Positions 23,872-32,289 are shown, counted from the first letter of the stretch. The stretch is DNA of 36,799 bases from Pseudobutyrivibrio sp. UBA1225 (GCA_002309345.1 DBWZ01000019.1:45580-82378); one strand, 5' to 3'. Translations and numbers: made by a program. Notes: a model not told the origin generated them from the letters alone.

Positions 23872-24479
23872 TGTTTACGGGGATAATCGAAGAAATCGGA
23901 ACAATAAAATCCGTGGTTAGAAACAGTAGCAAAAGTCAGCTTGTGATAGGCGCTTCTAAGGTTTTAGAGGATGCTCACATCGGCGACAGCATAGCAGTCA
24001 ACGGAGTTTGCCTTACGGTGGTAGATTTTACAAGCAGTCAGTTTACCGTGGATGTTATGAATGAAACCTACAGTCGGTCAAGTCTTGGAGATTTACGAAT
24101 TGCAGGTCAGGTAAATCTGGAGCGTGCCATGCCTGCAAACGGCAGATTTGGAGGCCATATAGTTACGGGCCATATTGATGGTACGGGTCGAATTAAAGCA
24201 ACAAGGCGTGAAGGCAATGCTGTTTGGTATGAGGTTACCACCAGAAAGGAAATTCTATCTGGAATAGTTGAAAAGGGTTCTATCACAATAGATGGAATAA
24301 GTCTTACTGTTGCAAGAGTCACTACTTCAAGCTTTAGTGTTTCAATCATTCCACACACTCTTGAGCAGACCATACTAAAGGATAAACGACCAGGGGCGAT
24401 TGTTAATCTTGAGAATGACATAATTGGTAAATATATTCGTAAATACGAAATGGAGGATACAAATGAAAGAATTGGTTGA
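23871..24479 (+). CDS. ribE: Riboflavin synthase alpha chain
   Basis: Dismutates two lumazines to riboflavin. 202 residues made of two similar beta-barrels: MFTGIIEEIGTIKSV opens the first, and GHIVTGHIDGTGRIKA (about 98-113) opens the second. VNGVCLTVVDF and IDGISLTVARV are the matching strands. The start overlaps the ribD stop by one base, and the end overlaps ribBA by 17 bp. Confidence 0.95.
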   Translation: MFTGIIEEIGTIKSVVRNSSKSQLVIGASKVLEDAHIGDSIAVNGVCLTVVDFTSSQFTVDVMNETYSRSSLGDLRIAGQVNLERAMPANGRFGGHIVTGHIDGTGRIKATRREGNAVWYEVTTRKEILSGIVEKGSITIDGISLTVARVTTSSFSVSIIPHTLEQTILKDKRPGAIVNLENDIIGKYIRKYEMEDTNERIG

Positions 24480-25656
24480 GAAGGCGCTAGAGGATATTAG
24501 GGCCGGCAAAATGATTCTAGTTGTGGATGATGAAAACAGAGAAAACGAGGGGGATTTAATCTGTGCAGCCCAGTTTGCCACAACAGAAAATGTCAACTTT
24601 ATGGCTAGCAAGGCAAAAGGTCTTATCTGTATGCCCATGAGCGCTGAAATAGCAGAAGGTCTTGGCTTTGGTCCAATGGTTGATGTAAATACAGACAATC
24701 ACGAAACCGCATTTACGGTATCAATCGACCATGTGGATACTACAACAGGAATATCTGCTGCAGAGCGTGGGCTTACTGCAAGGATGGTTGTTACAGATGA
24801 ATCCAAGGCAAAAGACTTTAGACGACCAGGTCATATGTTTCCTCTAGTTGCAAAGGATGGCGGAGTATTAGTTCGCCAAGGTCATACCGAGGCAACAGTG
24901 GATTTGATGAAGCTGGCAGGATTAAAGGCCTGTGGTCTTTGCTGTGAAATCATGGCAGAGGATGGCACCATGATGCGACGAAATCAGCTTCAGGAGTTTG
25001 CAAAAGAGCACAACCTTACAATGATATCTATCGCTGAGTTAATGGAATACAGAAAAATTTATGACACTATAGTTGAGTGCGTTTCAATTGCAAAGATGCC
25101 TACTAAATATGGCGAGTTCATGGCTCATTGCTACATCAACAAGATAAATGGTGAGCACCATGTGGCATTAGTGAAGGGGGACATAGGCGACGGAAGTGAT
25201 GTGCTCTGTCGCGTCCACTCAGAATGCTTAACTGGAGATGTGTTTGGCTCGATGAGATGTGACTGCGGCCAGCAGCTTCAGCGTGCTATGGAAATGATAT
25301 CCGATGAGGGCAGGGGTATATTGCTTTACATGCGTCAAGAAGGACGTGGAATCGGGCTTGTAAATAAGCTAAAAGCATACAAGCTACAGGATGAAGGCAT
25401 GGATACTCTTGATGCCAACATAGCTTTAGGTTTTCCAGGTGATTTAAGAGAATATTATGTTGGCGCCCAGATTTTAAAAGATATTGGAGTTCACTCGCTA
25501 AATCTTTTAACAAACAATCCAGACAAGATATATCAGCTATCTGATTATGGAATGGAAATCAGCAAGCGAGTTCCAATCGAAATAGAAGCAAACAAATTCG
25601 ACGTATTCTATTTAAAAACTAAGAAAGCAAGAATGGGCCATATTCTTGAAGTTTAA
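24463..25656 (+). CDS. ribBA: Bifunctional DHBP synthase / GTP cyclohydrolase II
   Basis: Provides both precursors of riboflavin. 397 residues from ATG 24463, preceded by GGAGG inside ribE; an in-frame ATG 13 codons upstream has no ribosome site. The DHBP synthase half (1 to about 200) has the acidic loop DDENRENEGDL (22-32) and RQGHTEATVDL. The cyclohydrolase half has EHHVALVKGDI, the zinc cysteines in VHSECLTGDVFGSMRCDCG, and RQEGRGIGL. All catalytic residues I know are present. Confidence 0.96.
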   Translation: MKELVEKALEDIRAGKMILVVDDENRENEGDLICAAQFATTENVNFMASKAKGLICMPMSAEIAEGLGFGPMVDVNTDNHETAFTVSIDHVDTTTGISAAERGLTARMVVTDESKAKDFRRPGHMFPLVAKDGGVLVRQGHTEATVDLMKLAGLKACGLCCEIMAEDGTMMRRNQLQEFAKEHNLTMISIAELMEYRKIYDTIVECVSIAKMPTKYGEFMAHCYINKINGEHHVALVKGDIGDGSDVLCRVHSECLTGDVFGSMRCDCGQQLQRAMEMISDEGRGILLYMRQEGRGIGLVNKLKAYKLQDEGMDTLDANIALGFPGDLREYYVGAQILKDIGVHSLNLLTNNPDKIYQLSDYGMEISKRVPIEIEANKFDVFYLKTKKARMGHILEV

Positions 25657-25731
25657 AAGATAATTAAAGTGGTCAATATTTACAATTACAGTCATATTAT
25701 TACATAAAACCAATACAACAGGAGGATTATT

Positions 25732-26196
25732 ATGAAAGTTTACGAAGGAAAACTAGTATCAAAGGACATTAGGGTGGGCATTGTAGTAGCACGTTTTAAC
25801 GAGTTTATTACTTCAAAGCTCTTAGGAGGAGCGCTTGATGCTCTTAAGCGAGAGAACGTAAAGGATAATGACATCGAAGTGGCTTGGGTTCCAGGAGCAT
25901 TTGAGATCCCACTTGTGGCACAGAAGATGGCTGAGACAGGAAAGTATGATGCAGTTATTTGCCTTGGAGCAGTAATTCGTGGAGCAACATCTCATTACGA
26001 CTATGTATGTGCTGAGGTTTCTAAAGGGATTGCACAGGTTAGTCTTGCGGCAAAAATTCCGGTTATGTTTGGTGTACTTACAACTGATACTATTGAGCAA
26101 GCTGTAGAGCGGGCAGGCACAAAGGCTGGAAACAAGGGATTTGAGTGTGGTCAGGGGGCAATCGAGATGGTTAACCTTATACGTGAGATTCAGTAG
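25732..26196 (+). CDS. ribH: 6,7-dimethyl-8-ribityllumazine synthase
   Basis: Condenses the two RibBA/RibD products to lumazine, the substrate of RibE; forms an icosahedral shell in many bacteria. 154 residues: VVARFNEFITSKLL (19-32), WVPGAFEIPLVAQKM (about 51-65), GAVIRGATSHYDYVC with the catalytic His, and FGVLTTDTIEQAVERAG. GGAGG precedes the start; a 75-bp gap separates it from ribBA. Last gene of the operon; I see no strong terminator after it. Confidence 0.96.
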   Translation: MKVYEGKLVSKDIRVGIVVARFNEFITSKLLGGALDALKRENVKDNDIEVAWVPGAFEIPLVAQKMAETGKYDAVICLGAVIRGATSHYDYVCAEVSKGIAQVSLAAKIPVMFGVLTTDTIEQAVERAGTKAGNKGFECGQGAIEMVNLIREIQ

Positions 26197-26329
26197 AAGT
26201 AGTTGAAATAATCAAACTGAAGAGATGATAAGTGTGATAGCAATAAAGTTTCACATTTCCTTCACAGAATTTATAACAAATTATCGTACATACTAGAGTA
26301 TTTTGACATATAATTACAATAGTGTCGAA

Positions 26330-26348
26330 GGATATTTTATCCTTTATA
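26330..26348. promoter_or_regulatory. Small hairpin in the ribH-cyclase gap
   Basis: AAGGATA-tt-TATCCTT in the 206-bp gap 26197-26402, followed by a T-containing AT-rich run. It may be a weak terminator of the rib operon. A TTGACATATAATT stretch about 25 bp upstream looks promoter-like, but the boxes are wrongly spaced. Confidence 0.35.
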
Positions 26349-26402
26349 TATTAAAAAGTGCGATAGATATAAACTAGGCGGAGAATTTTTGGGGTAAGAG
26401 TT

Positions 26403-27890
26403 ATGAATATATTTGCCAAGTTTATAAAAGTATATAAGGCGGAACATGCGCAGGTTCGAGAATACTTCAGAGATTGCTTAGAGACTATAAATGCAAATAA
26501 TCTATACATGCTTCGTAAAACATGTATGTACATCTCTATAGTTTATGTTGTTATGCTTCCTGCTGCAAAACTAATTCTGCTAGATTTTGAAGTAACATTG
26601 CCATATTGGTTAATGATTCCTTTGATGCTAATTTACTTCAAGATAAATTTGTATGTGGTTTGGCATCCGGAACAAATCAGCACTGGCAAAACCGCTGCTA
26701 TATGTTGTTCTTTCTATTTTTGCCTAGGGGTTTTGTTATCGCTAATGGATGTTGTGGCATCTCCGAACAATCAAGCTCTGTGGTTGCCTATAGCAGTGTT
26801 GGTTTTTCCGATGATTTATATTGACCACATTTATAAGTATGCCTTTGAAGAGTTTGTTGTACTTGCAATAATGCTTAGTCTGTCATATTATCATAAATCC
26901 TATGAACTATTTATTAGGGATGTATACACATCTATGTCATCATATTTCATTTCGTTGCTTTCTTCTAATATAGTTCTAGTTATGAGAAGCCGAGAGACCC
27001 TTGCAATGAAAGAATTGACTAAAATTAGCGCTATGGATAAGCTTACGCAGGTTCTGAATAAGGGAGCCTTGATTCAACGAGTTGAGAATTATTTTGCTCA
27101 AAAGCCTGCGGACGAGCCATGTGCTATGTGCATCATCGATCTTGATGATTTCAAGCTTGTCAACGATAATTTGGGTCACAATGTTGGTGACATGGTTTTA
27201 GAGCAGGTAGGACAAATACTAAATGAGAATTTCCGTGCATACGATATTGTAGGCAGATACGGTGGAGATGAGTTTGTGATTGTAATGCCGCGGATGGGTG
27301 ATATGACAAGCTTGCAAATGCGCTGCAAGACCCTGCAGATCTTTATTTCTGAGATTAAGTTTAATAACGAGACGCCGTTTACAGTTAGTATCGGTGCAGT
27401 TATTAGTACTAAGGTGCGAAATAGCAAGGTACTCTTTGATATGGCAGATGATGCCTTGTACAAAGGAAAGATACAAGGAAAGAATTGCTGTACAACATGG
27501 GTTTACGATGAAATTGAATTTGATAAACCTCTGTTTTTGGCTGTGGGCGTAGAAAAGAATAATGCTTTAAAGGAAATCTATGAGCAGAAGAATGAGAGAT
27601 TTCAGATAATCACGGCGGTAAACGATGATGATGCTCTTTGTCAAATTAGTCGTTATCGAAACTTGATTAGATTAGTGCTTCTTGAGGTAGATCAGGAAAG
27701 TGGACGAGGACTTCTTGTGCTTAAATATCTTAAGTCCAGAGAAAGCTTTGCAAGGATTCCTGTTATAGTTGTAAGCAAGACAGAGGATTCCAGCAAAAAG
27801 GCAAAAAAAATAGGCGCTGATGTGGTGCTTATGAAGGACACCCCAACAGCGGTCTATAAAAAAACAATCAATAAATTAGTAAGTATGTAA
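26403..27890 (+). CDS. Membrane diguanylate cyclase with C-terminal pseudo-receiver domain
   Basis: Makes cyclic di-GMP from two GTP. 495 residues: six or so hydrophobic segments (about 41-195), GGDEF domain (about 205-365) with intact GRYGGDEF (Gly287-Phe291) and an inhibitory-site RxxD at 278-281 (RAYD), spaced five residues before GGDEF as in feedback-inhibited cyclases. The last 120 residues (about 376-495) look like a response-regulator receiver fold, but the phospho-acceptor position is Glu428 (LVLLEVD), with Ser458 and Lys478 at the other conserved sites. Receiver domains normally precede GGDEF; here the order is reversed. Its 3' end overlaps that of the opposing channel gene by 15 bp. 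Confidence 0.88.
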   Translation: MNIFAKFIKVYKAEHAQVREYFRDCLETINANNLYMLRKTCMYISIVYVVMLPAAKLILLDFEVTLPYWLMIPLMLIYFKINLYVVWHPEQISTGKTAAICCSFYFCLGVLLSLMDVVASPNNQALWLPIAVLVFPMIYIDHIYKYAFEEFVVLAIMLSLSYYHKSYELFIRDVYTSMSSYFISLLSSNIVLVMRSRETLAMKELTKISAMDKLTQVLNKGALIQRVENYFAQKPADEPCAMCIIDLDDFKLVNDNLGHNVGDMVLEQVGQILNENFRAYDIVGRYGGDEFVIVMPRMGDMTSLQMRCKTLQIFISEIKFNNETPFTVSIGAVISTKVRNSKVLFDMADDALYKGKIQGKNCCTTWVYDEIEFDKPLFLAVGVEKNNALKEIYEQKNERFQIITAVNDDDALCQISRYRNLIRLVLLEVDQESGRGLLVLKYLKSRESFARIPVIVVSKTEDSSKKAKKIGADVVLMKDTPTAVYKKTINKLVSM

Positions 27891-28841
27891 GAAATATACA
27901 TCGGCGGCCAGTATTACTGTGTCGCCATTTTTTAATCTCAAATCTCCAATAGGAACCAAAGCCTCTCCGTCTCGCATTACAACTGCAGGGGCGAAATGAT
28001 CTGGTCCTGAAATCTCGGAAATTGTGCGTCCGCTCCAACTGTGTCCCTCTGTGACATTAATGGTGAGCATATCTACATGCTCATCTCTAGCAAAGTTTGC
28101 AAGAAGCTTTACTCTAGAGTAGTGCTCAACGAATCCAGCACTGATGATACCAGTAGGGATGGCAACTACACCGACTCCTAAAAATGCGGTGATGATAGCC
28201 ATAATACGCCCCATAGTGGTTACAGGATATATGTCGCCATATCCAACAGTAAGTAATGTAGATACAGACCACCATACTCCGGAAAAAGCATTTTTAAATT
28301 TATCAGGCTGAGCGAGATGCTCTACATAGTACATACCTATGGAGCTGGCTAACATGAGAATCATAACAATCAGCATAGAAGAAAGGATTTGATTTTTCTT
28401 TTCTATTATGACTGAAAAAATAACTGCAAAGGAATCATACTGGTTGTTGATTCTAAACAGATGAAAGATTCTAAAGATTCTTAGGATTCGAAAAGCCACA
28501 AAACCTGACAAGAATAGGAAAGGTATTATGGTAAACAAATCTACTATGCCGTCATAGGAAAGTAGAAATTTACCAATTGCTTTTCCCCTTGAAACATCAG
28601 GATGAAGCAAATCTGCAGTCCAAATTCTGAGGATATATTCAATTATGAAAATAGCCATGGTGACGTCGGTAATAATTTTGAAAGTAGAACCGTAGCGAGA
28701 ATTCATTCTATTGTAGGTTTGTAACACCATTACAAAAATATTAGAGAGAATAACTACAGTGATAAAAATATCAAAAGCTCTACTTGGCAAATCTTCTTTA
28801 TTTCCGATTTGAATAATGTTAAAGATTTTCTCTTTTTTCAA
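27876..28841 (-). CDS. Voltage-gated-type potassium channel with C-terminal RCK_C/TrkA-C domain
   Basis: 321 residues. Six membrane segments (S1 about 24-41, S2 56-73, S3 95-112, S4 114-130, S5 155-172, S6 212-234); S4 carries Arg118, Arg121, Arg124 and Arg130, and the selectivity filter TVGYGD is at 198-203. The C-terminus (about 255-318) fits a TrkA-C/RCK_C ligand-binding domain without the RCK_N half. The start is TTG at 28841: a perfect GGAGG lies 9 bases upstream, and no ATG fits. It is the second gene of a minus-strand pair, 38 bp after the amidase. Voltage sensing is inferred from S4, not proven. Confidence 0.9.
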   Translation of the reverse strand: MKKEKIFNIIQIGNKEDLPSRAFDIFITVVILSNIFVMVLQTYNRMNSRYGSTFKIITDVTMAIFIIEYILRIWTADLLHPDVSRGKAIGKFLLSYDGIVDLFTIIPFLFLSGFVAFRILRIFRIFHLFRINNQYDSFAVIFSVIIEKKNQILSSMLIVMILMLASSIGMYYVEHLAQPDKFKNAFSGVWWSVSTLLTVGYGDIYPVTTMGRIMAIITAFLGVGVVAIPTGIISAGFVEHYSRVKLLANFARDEHVDMLTINVTEGHSWSGRTISEISGPDHFAPAVVMRDGEALVPIGDLRLKNGDTVILAADVYFLHTY

Positions 28842-28879
28842 GATTAATATCCTCCGGATATCTCAATTCGTTTGAAATT

Positions 28880-29656
28880 CTACTGTGGCTTTAATTTAAG
28901 ACCATAATATTTAGCGATACCAGTCGCATCAGCAGTTCCGAGAGCCTGATACTGTGCTGTTGTGCTCAGGTAGTTGTTTTTATCAAGAAAGTTTGAGCAA
29001 TATGCGTGTTCGACAATAAGGCAAGGGAAGCCAAAGGTCTTGGCACGGTTGATGATTGCATAGTAATCTTTGGCAGAACCATCTGGGTAGAAGGAGTTTT
29101 CTGCATCACGAGTAACTATGCCAGTTCCGTTTGGACAATACCTCCAATTGTCGATTCTAAGACCAATATTAGTGAGTGATGAAAGGATTGTTTGGCCTAA
29201 AGCCTGTCCCTTAGCACAAATCTCAGGCTTGAAATTTGGATTTGGGATGATTACCTTTGCGCCACAATCACTAGGGTTATCAGAATAATCGTTGTGAAGA
29301 CTAATCATCACATCTGCGTTAGCGGATTTTGCGATATTAACGCGTGCTGCTAAGTCATTTGACTTTACGAAATCTCCGCTAGGAGAATCAAATCCGTAAC
29401 GTGTCATATAGACGGTAACACCATCGTACTTTTCTAATTCCTGCTTGCAGTAGTAGGCAATGTAGAGATTTGCTATAGCTTCGTCGAAGTTTTCGACCTG
29501 GCATCCATTGTGAATTGAATCATGTCCCGGATCAAGAACCACTACGATGTTCTTCTTGCCCTTTGCATCTACCACAGAGTAGTTAGCAGCAAAAAATGTG
29601 AGCGCAGTAATTAAGCATAATAATAGACTTACCAAATTTTTCATTTTGTAAAACAT
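28880..29656 (-). CDS. Secreted N-acetylmuramoyl-L-alanine amidase (Amidase_3)
   Basis: Cleaves the amide bond between MurNAc and L-Ala in the cell wall. 258 residues: signal peptide (1 to about 31, ending VDA), then the zinc amidase domain. Zinc ligands: His45 in DPGHD, Glu59 in NFDEA, His121 in SLHND; catalytic Glu216 in IVEHAYCSN. An insertion-like NWRYCPNGTGIVTRD loop may shape the substrate groove. No wall-binding repeats or SH3 domain are present, so it is a free secreted enzyme. The start follows AAGGGGAAA. Divergent from dapA across a 400-bp region. Confidence 0.9.
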   Translation of the reverse strand: MFYKMKNLVSLLLCLITALTFFAANYSVVDAKGKKNIVVVLDPGHDSIHNGCQVENFDEAIANLYIAYYCKQELEKYDGVTVYMTRYGFDSPSGDFVKSNDLAARVNIAKSANADVMISLHNDYSDNPSDCGAKVIIPNPNFKPEICAKGQALGQTILSSLTNIGLRIDNWRYCPNGTGIVTRDAENSFYPDGSAKDYYAIINRAKTFGFPCLIVEHAYCSNFLDKNNYLSTTAQYQALGTADATGIAKYYGLKLKPQ

Positions 29657-29736
29657 ATTAGATTTCCCCTTTAAAATATGAAGTTTTTATACTCAAAATA
29701 TTCTAACACCAAAAAGACTTTTGGGCAAATTAGAGG

Positions 29737-29765
29737 TTGACAGATTTGCGTGGAAGATGTACTAT
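29737..29765 (+). promoter_or_regulatory. dapA/lysine riboswitch promoter
   Basis: Consensus -35 TTGACA (29737-29742), 17-bp spacer, -10 TACTAT (29760-29765), starting RNA just before the lysine aptamer. The amidase promoter must lie on the other strand of 29657-29736; I see a TATAAA there but no good -35. Confidence 0.8.
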
Positions 29766-29782
29766 GTGAACAACTTAATAGA

Positions 29783-29952
29783 AGGTAGAGGTTGCGGAAA
29801 ACATAAGTAATTTCATTGATGGGACAGGCCCATTTGATATGAAATGAAAGGGAATTTCGCCGAAGGAGGACATCACCTGTAAGTGTCTATCTTGGGCATA
29901 TGGTCAATAGCCGTATGACTGTCATCTAAACAATTAGATGGGGAGCTATCAT
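29783..29952 (+). promoter_or_regulatory. Lysine riboswitch (L-box)
   Basis: P1 GGTAG (29784-29788) / CTATC (29946-29950, one wobble). Conserved words in order: AGAGGTTGCG, AAGTAATTT, GAAAGGGAATTTCGCCGAAG, GGAGGACATCACC, TCTTGGGCATATGGTCAAT, GCCGTATGACTGTCATC, GATGGGGAGCTATC. It controls dapA, the first committed step of lysine and diaminopimelate synthesis. GCTATC at the 3' end of P1 is complementary to GATAGC in the terminator 3' arm, a simple antiterminator switch (inference). Confidence 0.96.
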
Positions 29953-29967
29953 GTGAATGTGTATTTC

Positions 29968-29999
29968 AAGGCTATCCATTTAATGGATAGCCTTTCTTA
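29968..29999 (+). terminator. Lysine riboswitch terminator
   Basis: Perfect 12-bp stem AAGGCTATCCAT (29968-29979) / ATGGATAGCCTT (29983-29994) with a 3-base loop and TTTCTT downstream. Expression platform of the L-box. Confidence 0.9.
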
Positions 30000-30060
30000 A
30001 TGAGTATTACAAAGCATTTTACGTGAATACCCGGAATTTCAAAATCAGGAGGAAATAATA

Positions 30061-30945
30061 ATGAGTATTTTTACTGGCGCAGCAGTAGCAATCGTAACAC
30101 CATTCAATACAGACGGATCGGTTAATTACGAAAAACTTGATAATCTTATCGAGTTCCAAATTAAAAATTGCACAGATGCAATCGTAATCTGTGGTACTAC
30201 AGGTGAGGCTTCAACACTCTCTCACGAGGAGCACATAGATGTAATTCGTCACTGTGTCCAAACAGTTAACAACCGTGTTCCAGTTATTGCAGGTACAGGT
30301 TCAAACTGCACTGAGACAGCTATCTATCTTTCAAAGGAGGCAGAGGCAGCAGGTGCTGATGCGGTACTTCTTGTTACACCATACTACAATAAGGCAACAC
30401 AAAACGGCTTGTATGTACACTTCAAGGACACAGCAGATGCAATCAACATTCCTTGCATTCTTTACAATGTGCCTTCTCGTACAGGCTGCAATATCTTGCC
30501 AGAGACAGCAGTTAGACTTGCTAAGGATGTTAAAAATATCGTAGCTATCAAAGAGGCATCTGGGAACATCAGCCAGATAGCAAAACTCATGCAGCTTGCA
30601 GACGGATGCATCGATGTATACTCAGGTAACGACGATCAAATCGTTCCTATCATGTCACTTGGCGGCATCGGAGTTATCTCTGTATTATCAAACGTTGCAC
30701 CGCAGCAGACACACGATATATGTCAGGCATGCTTAGATGGCGATTTCAAAAAGGCAGCAGCTATGCAGCTAGAGGCATTGCCACTTGTTAATTCATTATT
30801 CTCAGAGGTTAACCCTATCCCTGTCAAAAAAGCATTAAACTTAATGGGATTTGGTGCTGGCCCTCTCAGAAAACCACTTACAGAAATGGAAGATGCTACT
30901 GCTAAAGTTCTCGAGGCAGATATGAAAGCATACGGTCTTATCTAA
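30061..30945 (+). CDS. dapA: 4-hydroxy-tetrahydrodipicolinate synthase
   Basis: Condenses pyruvate with aspartate semialdehyde, leading to diaminopimelate for the wall and to lysine. 294 residues, normal length. AIVTPFNTDGSVNYEKL (10-26), GTTGEASTLSHEEH (about 45-58), LYNVPSRTGCNI with the active-site Tyr (about 134), the Schiff-base lysine Lys164 in VAIKEASGN, and YSGNDDQIVPIMSLG. AGGAGG precedes the start. Feedback by lysine is at the RNA level through the riboswitch; the terminator after the gene overlaps the next gene's ribosome site. Confidence 0.97.
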   Translation: MSIFTGAAVAIVTPFNTDGSVNYEKLDNLIEFQIKNCTDAIVICGTTGEASTLSHEEHIDVIRHCVQTVNNRVPVIAGTGSNCTETAIYLSKEAEAAGADAVLLVTPYYNKATQNGLYVHFKDTADAINIPCILYNVPSRTGCNILPETAVRLAKDVKNIVAIKEASGNISQIAKLMQLADGCIDVYSGNDDQIVPIMSLGGIGVISVLSNVAPQQTHDICQACLDGDFKKAAAMQLEALPLVNSLFSEVNPIPVKKALNLMGFGAGPLRKPLTEMEDATAKVLEADMKAYGLI

Positions 30946-30972
30946 TAAATGGATTGTGGTTTAATAATGTAG

Positions 30973-30978
30973 TATAAT
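30973..30978 (+). promoter_or_regulatory. Possible -10 box for the KdsC-like gene
   Basis: TATAAT at 30973-30978 with no good -35 (TGGATT at 30950, 17 bp away, matches only in part). If used, RNA would begin inside the left arm or loop of the following hairpin and leave the ribosome site free. Confidence 0.35.
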
Positions 30979-31006
30979 CTCCTTAGGTTTTCTAAGGAGA
31001 TTTTTT
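30976..31006 (+). terminator. dapA terminator containing the next gene's ribosome-binding site
   Basis: AATCTCCTTAG (30976-30986) / CTAAGGAGATT (30992-31002), 11 bp, 5-base loop, T-run 31001-31006. The AAGGAG in the 3' arm (30994-30999) is the only Shine-Dalgarno of the gene starting at 31008. Read-through RNA from dapA would therefore hide it. Confidence 0.85.
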
Positions 31007-31007
31007 A

Positions 31008-31484
31008 ATGGGCAAAATAAAGTATTTGATTTTAGACGTAGATGGAACTTTGACAGACGGTTGTATATACATGGGAAACGAGGGAGAACTTTTCAAGGCC
31101 TTCAATGCTAAGGATGGCTACGGCATAGCACATCAAGCTATTCCTTCAGGTATCATTCCAATTATTATCACAGGTAGAACTAGCAATATTGTTTTGAATA
31201 GATGTAAAGAGCTTGGCATCAAAGAGGTTCATCAAGGTGTGGCAGACAAGCTTGGCAAGCTAGGAGAAATCCTTGCTCAAGCAGGTGATAGCTTAAGCCA
31301 ATGCGCTTATATCGGCGACGATTTAAATGACTTTCAGGTTATGCAGGCGATTCAAGCGGCTGGTGGTCTTGTGGGCTGCCCTAAGGATGCAGTTCGCGAG
31401 GTGGTAGACATAGCGGATTTTGTTTCCACCAAGGATGGTGGCCGCGGTTGCGTGCGTGATTTTATAGAATGGTTGGTGTACTAA
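31008..31484 (+). CDS. KdsC/YrbI-like HAD phosphatase
   Basis: 158 residues of the HAD subclass without a cap domain, usually a tetramer. Motif I LDVDGTLTDG (nucleophile Asp10, general acid Asp12), motif II ITGRTS, motif III Lys in ADKLGKLGEI, motif IV YIGDDLNDFQVM. The nearest known functions are KDO-8-phosphate phosphatase and the phosphatase of sialic/nonulosonic acid synthesis, both of which act with sugar genes. None is nearby and a Gram-positive has no KDO lipid A, so the substrate is open. It has its ribosome site inside the dapA terminator. Confidence 0.82.
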   Translation: MGKIKYLILDVDGTLTDGCIYMGNEGELFKAFNAKDGYGIAHQAIPSGIIPIIITGRTSNIVLNRCKELGIKEVHQGVADKLGKLGEILAQAGDSLSQCAYIGDDLNDFQVMQAIQAAGGLVGCPKDAVREVVDIADFVSTKDGGRGCVRDFIEWLVY

Positions 31485-31485
31485 A

Positions 31486-32289
31486 ATGGAGAATAAACAA
31501 CGAGAAATTACTGGCACAGCTTTGAAGTTTATTGCTGTAATTACAATGCTAATCGACCATATAGGAATGGGCGTATACGAAAGATGGATGAGTGCTCAGT
31601 TAATGGTGGATTTAGATTTTTCATATTGGGATCATTTTAAGTTTTACTTGGTTCTACGTGGCATTGGTAGAATTGCCTTTCCAATCTACTGCTTCATGCT
31701 GGTAGAGGGATTTTTCCATACAAAGAATATCAAGAAATACGCTCTTCGACTTTTTCTTGCAGCGGTTATTTCCGAAGTTCCATATGATTTGTTAAATCAC
31801 GGCAAGCTATTTTTTATCTATAACAACAATGTTATTTGGGAATTGTTGTTAGGTCTGATTGCCATGTGTATCATGGAATATATTAACAATAATGGAGTGC
31901 CGTTCATCCCTGATAAATATATCATCCGAAGAGTGGCAATGGTTGTAGTGATGTTGGCGGCTATGTACCTTTCGGATTTGGCTGGATTAGATTACGGTAA
32001 GGCAGGTATAGGTTGTATATCAGTGATATATTTCTTCTACGGAAATTCCAAGAAAAATAGAATGCTTGGGATGGCACTAGGAATAGTTGTGCTTGCACTT
32101 CTTTCAAACATGCTAGAGTTTGCTGCGTTAGTTGTGCTTATACCTATGGCCTTCTACAAAGGGGCTCGAGGTCGAGATAGCAAGGCTCTTAGATACTTCT
32201 TCTACCTGTTTTATCCGGTACATTTTGTAGTCTTGAGCATAATTGCAAAACTATTGCTAGGTGGGGCTAGCGGCATGTCGTTTTTTTAA
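31486..32289 (+). CDS. TraX-family membrane protein
   Basis: 267 residues with about eight membrane segments. The start TGTALKFIAVITMLIDHIGM, then GRIAFPIYCFMLVEGFFHTKNIKKYALRL and EVPYDLL, are the hallmarks of the TraX family (first known from pilin N-acetylation in F plasmid; in Firmicutes a chromosomal protein of unknown substrate). It is related in form to integral membrane acyltransferases. It begins one base after the KdsC-like stop, without a strong ribosome site, so translation is probably coupled. Acyl transfer to a surface polymer is a fair guess only. Confidence 0.83.
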   Translation: MENKQREITGTALKFIAVITMLIDHIGMGVYERWMSAQLMVDLDFSYWDHFKFYLVLRGIGRIAFPIYCFMLVEGFFHTKNIKKYALRLFLAAVISEVPYDLLNHGKLFFIYNNNVIWELLLGLIAMCIMEYINNNGVPFIPDKYIIRRVAMVVVMLAAMYLSDLAGLDYGKAGIGCISVIYFFYGNSKKNRMLGMALGIVVLALLSNMLEFAALVVLIPMAFYKGARGRDSKALRYFFYLFYPVHFVVLSIIAKLLLGGASGMSFF

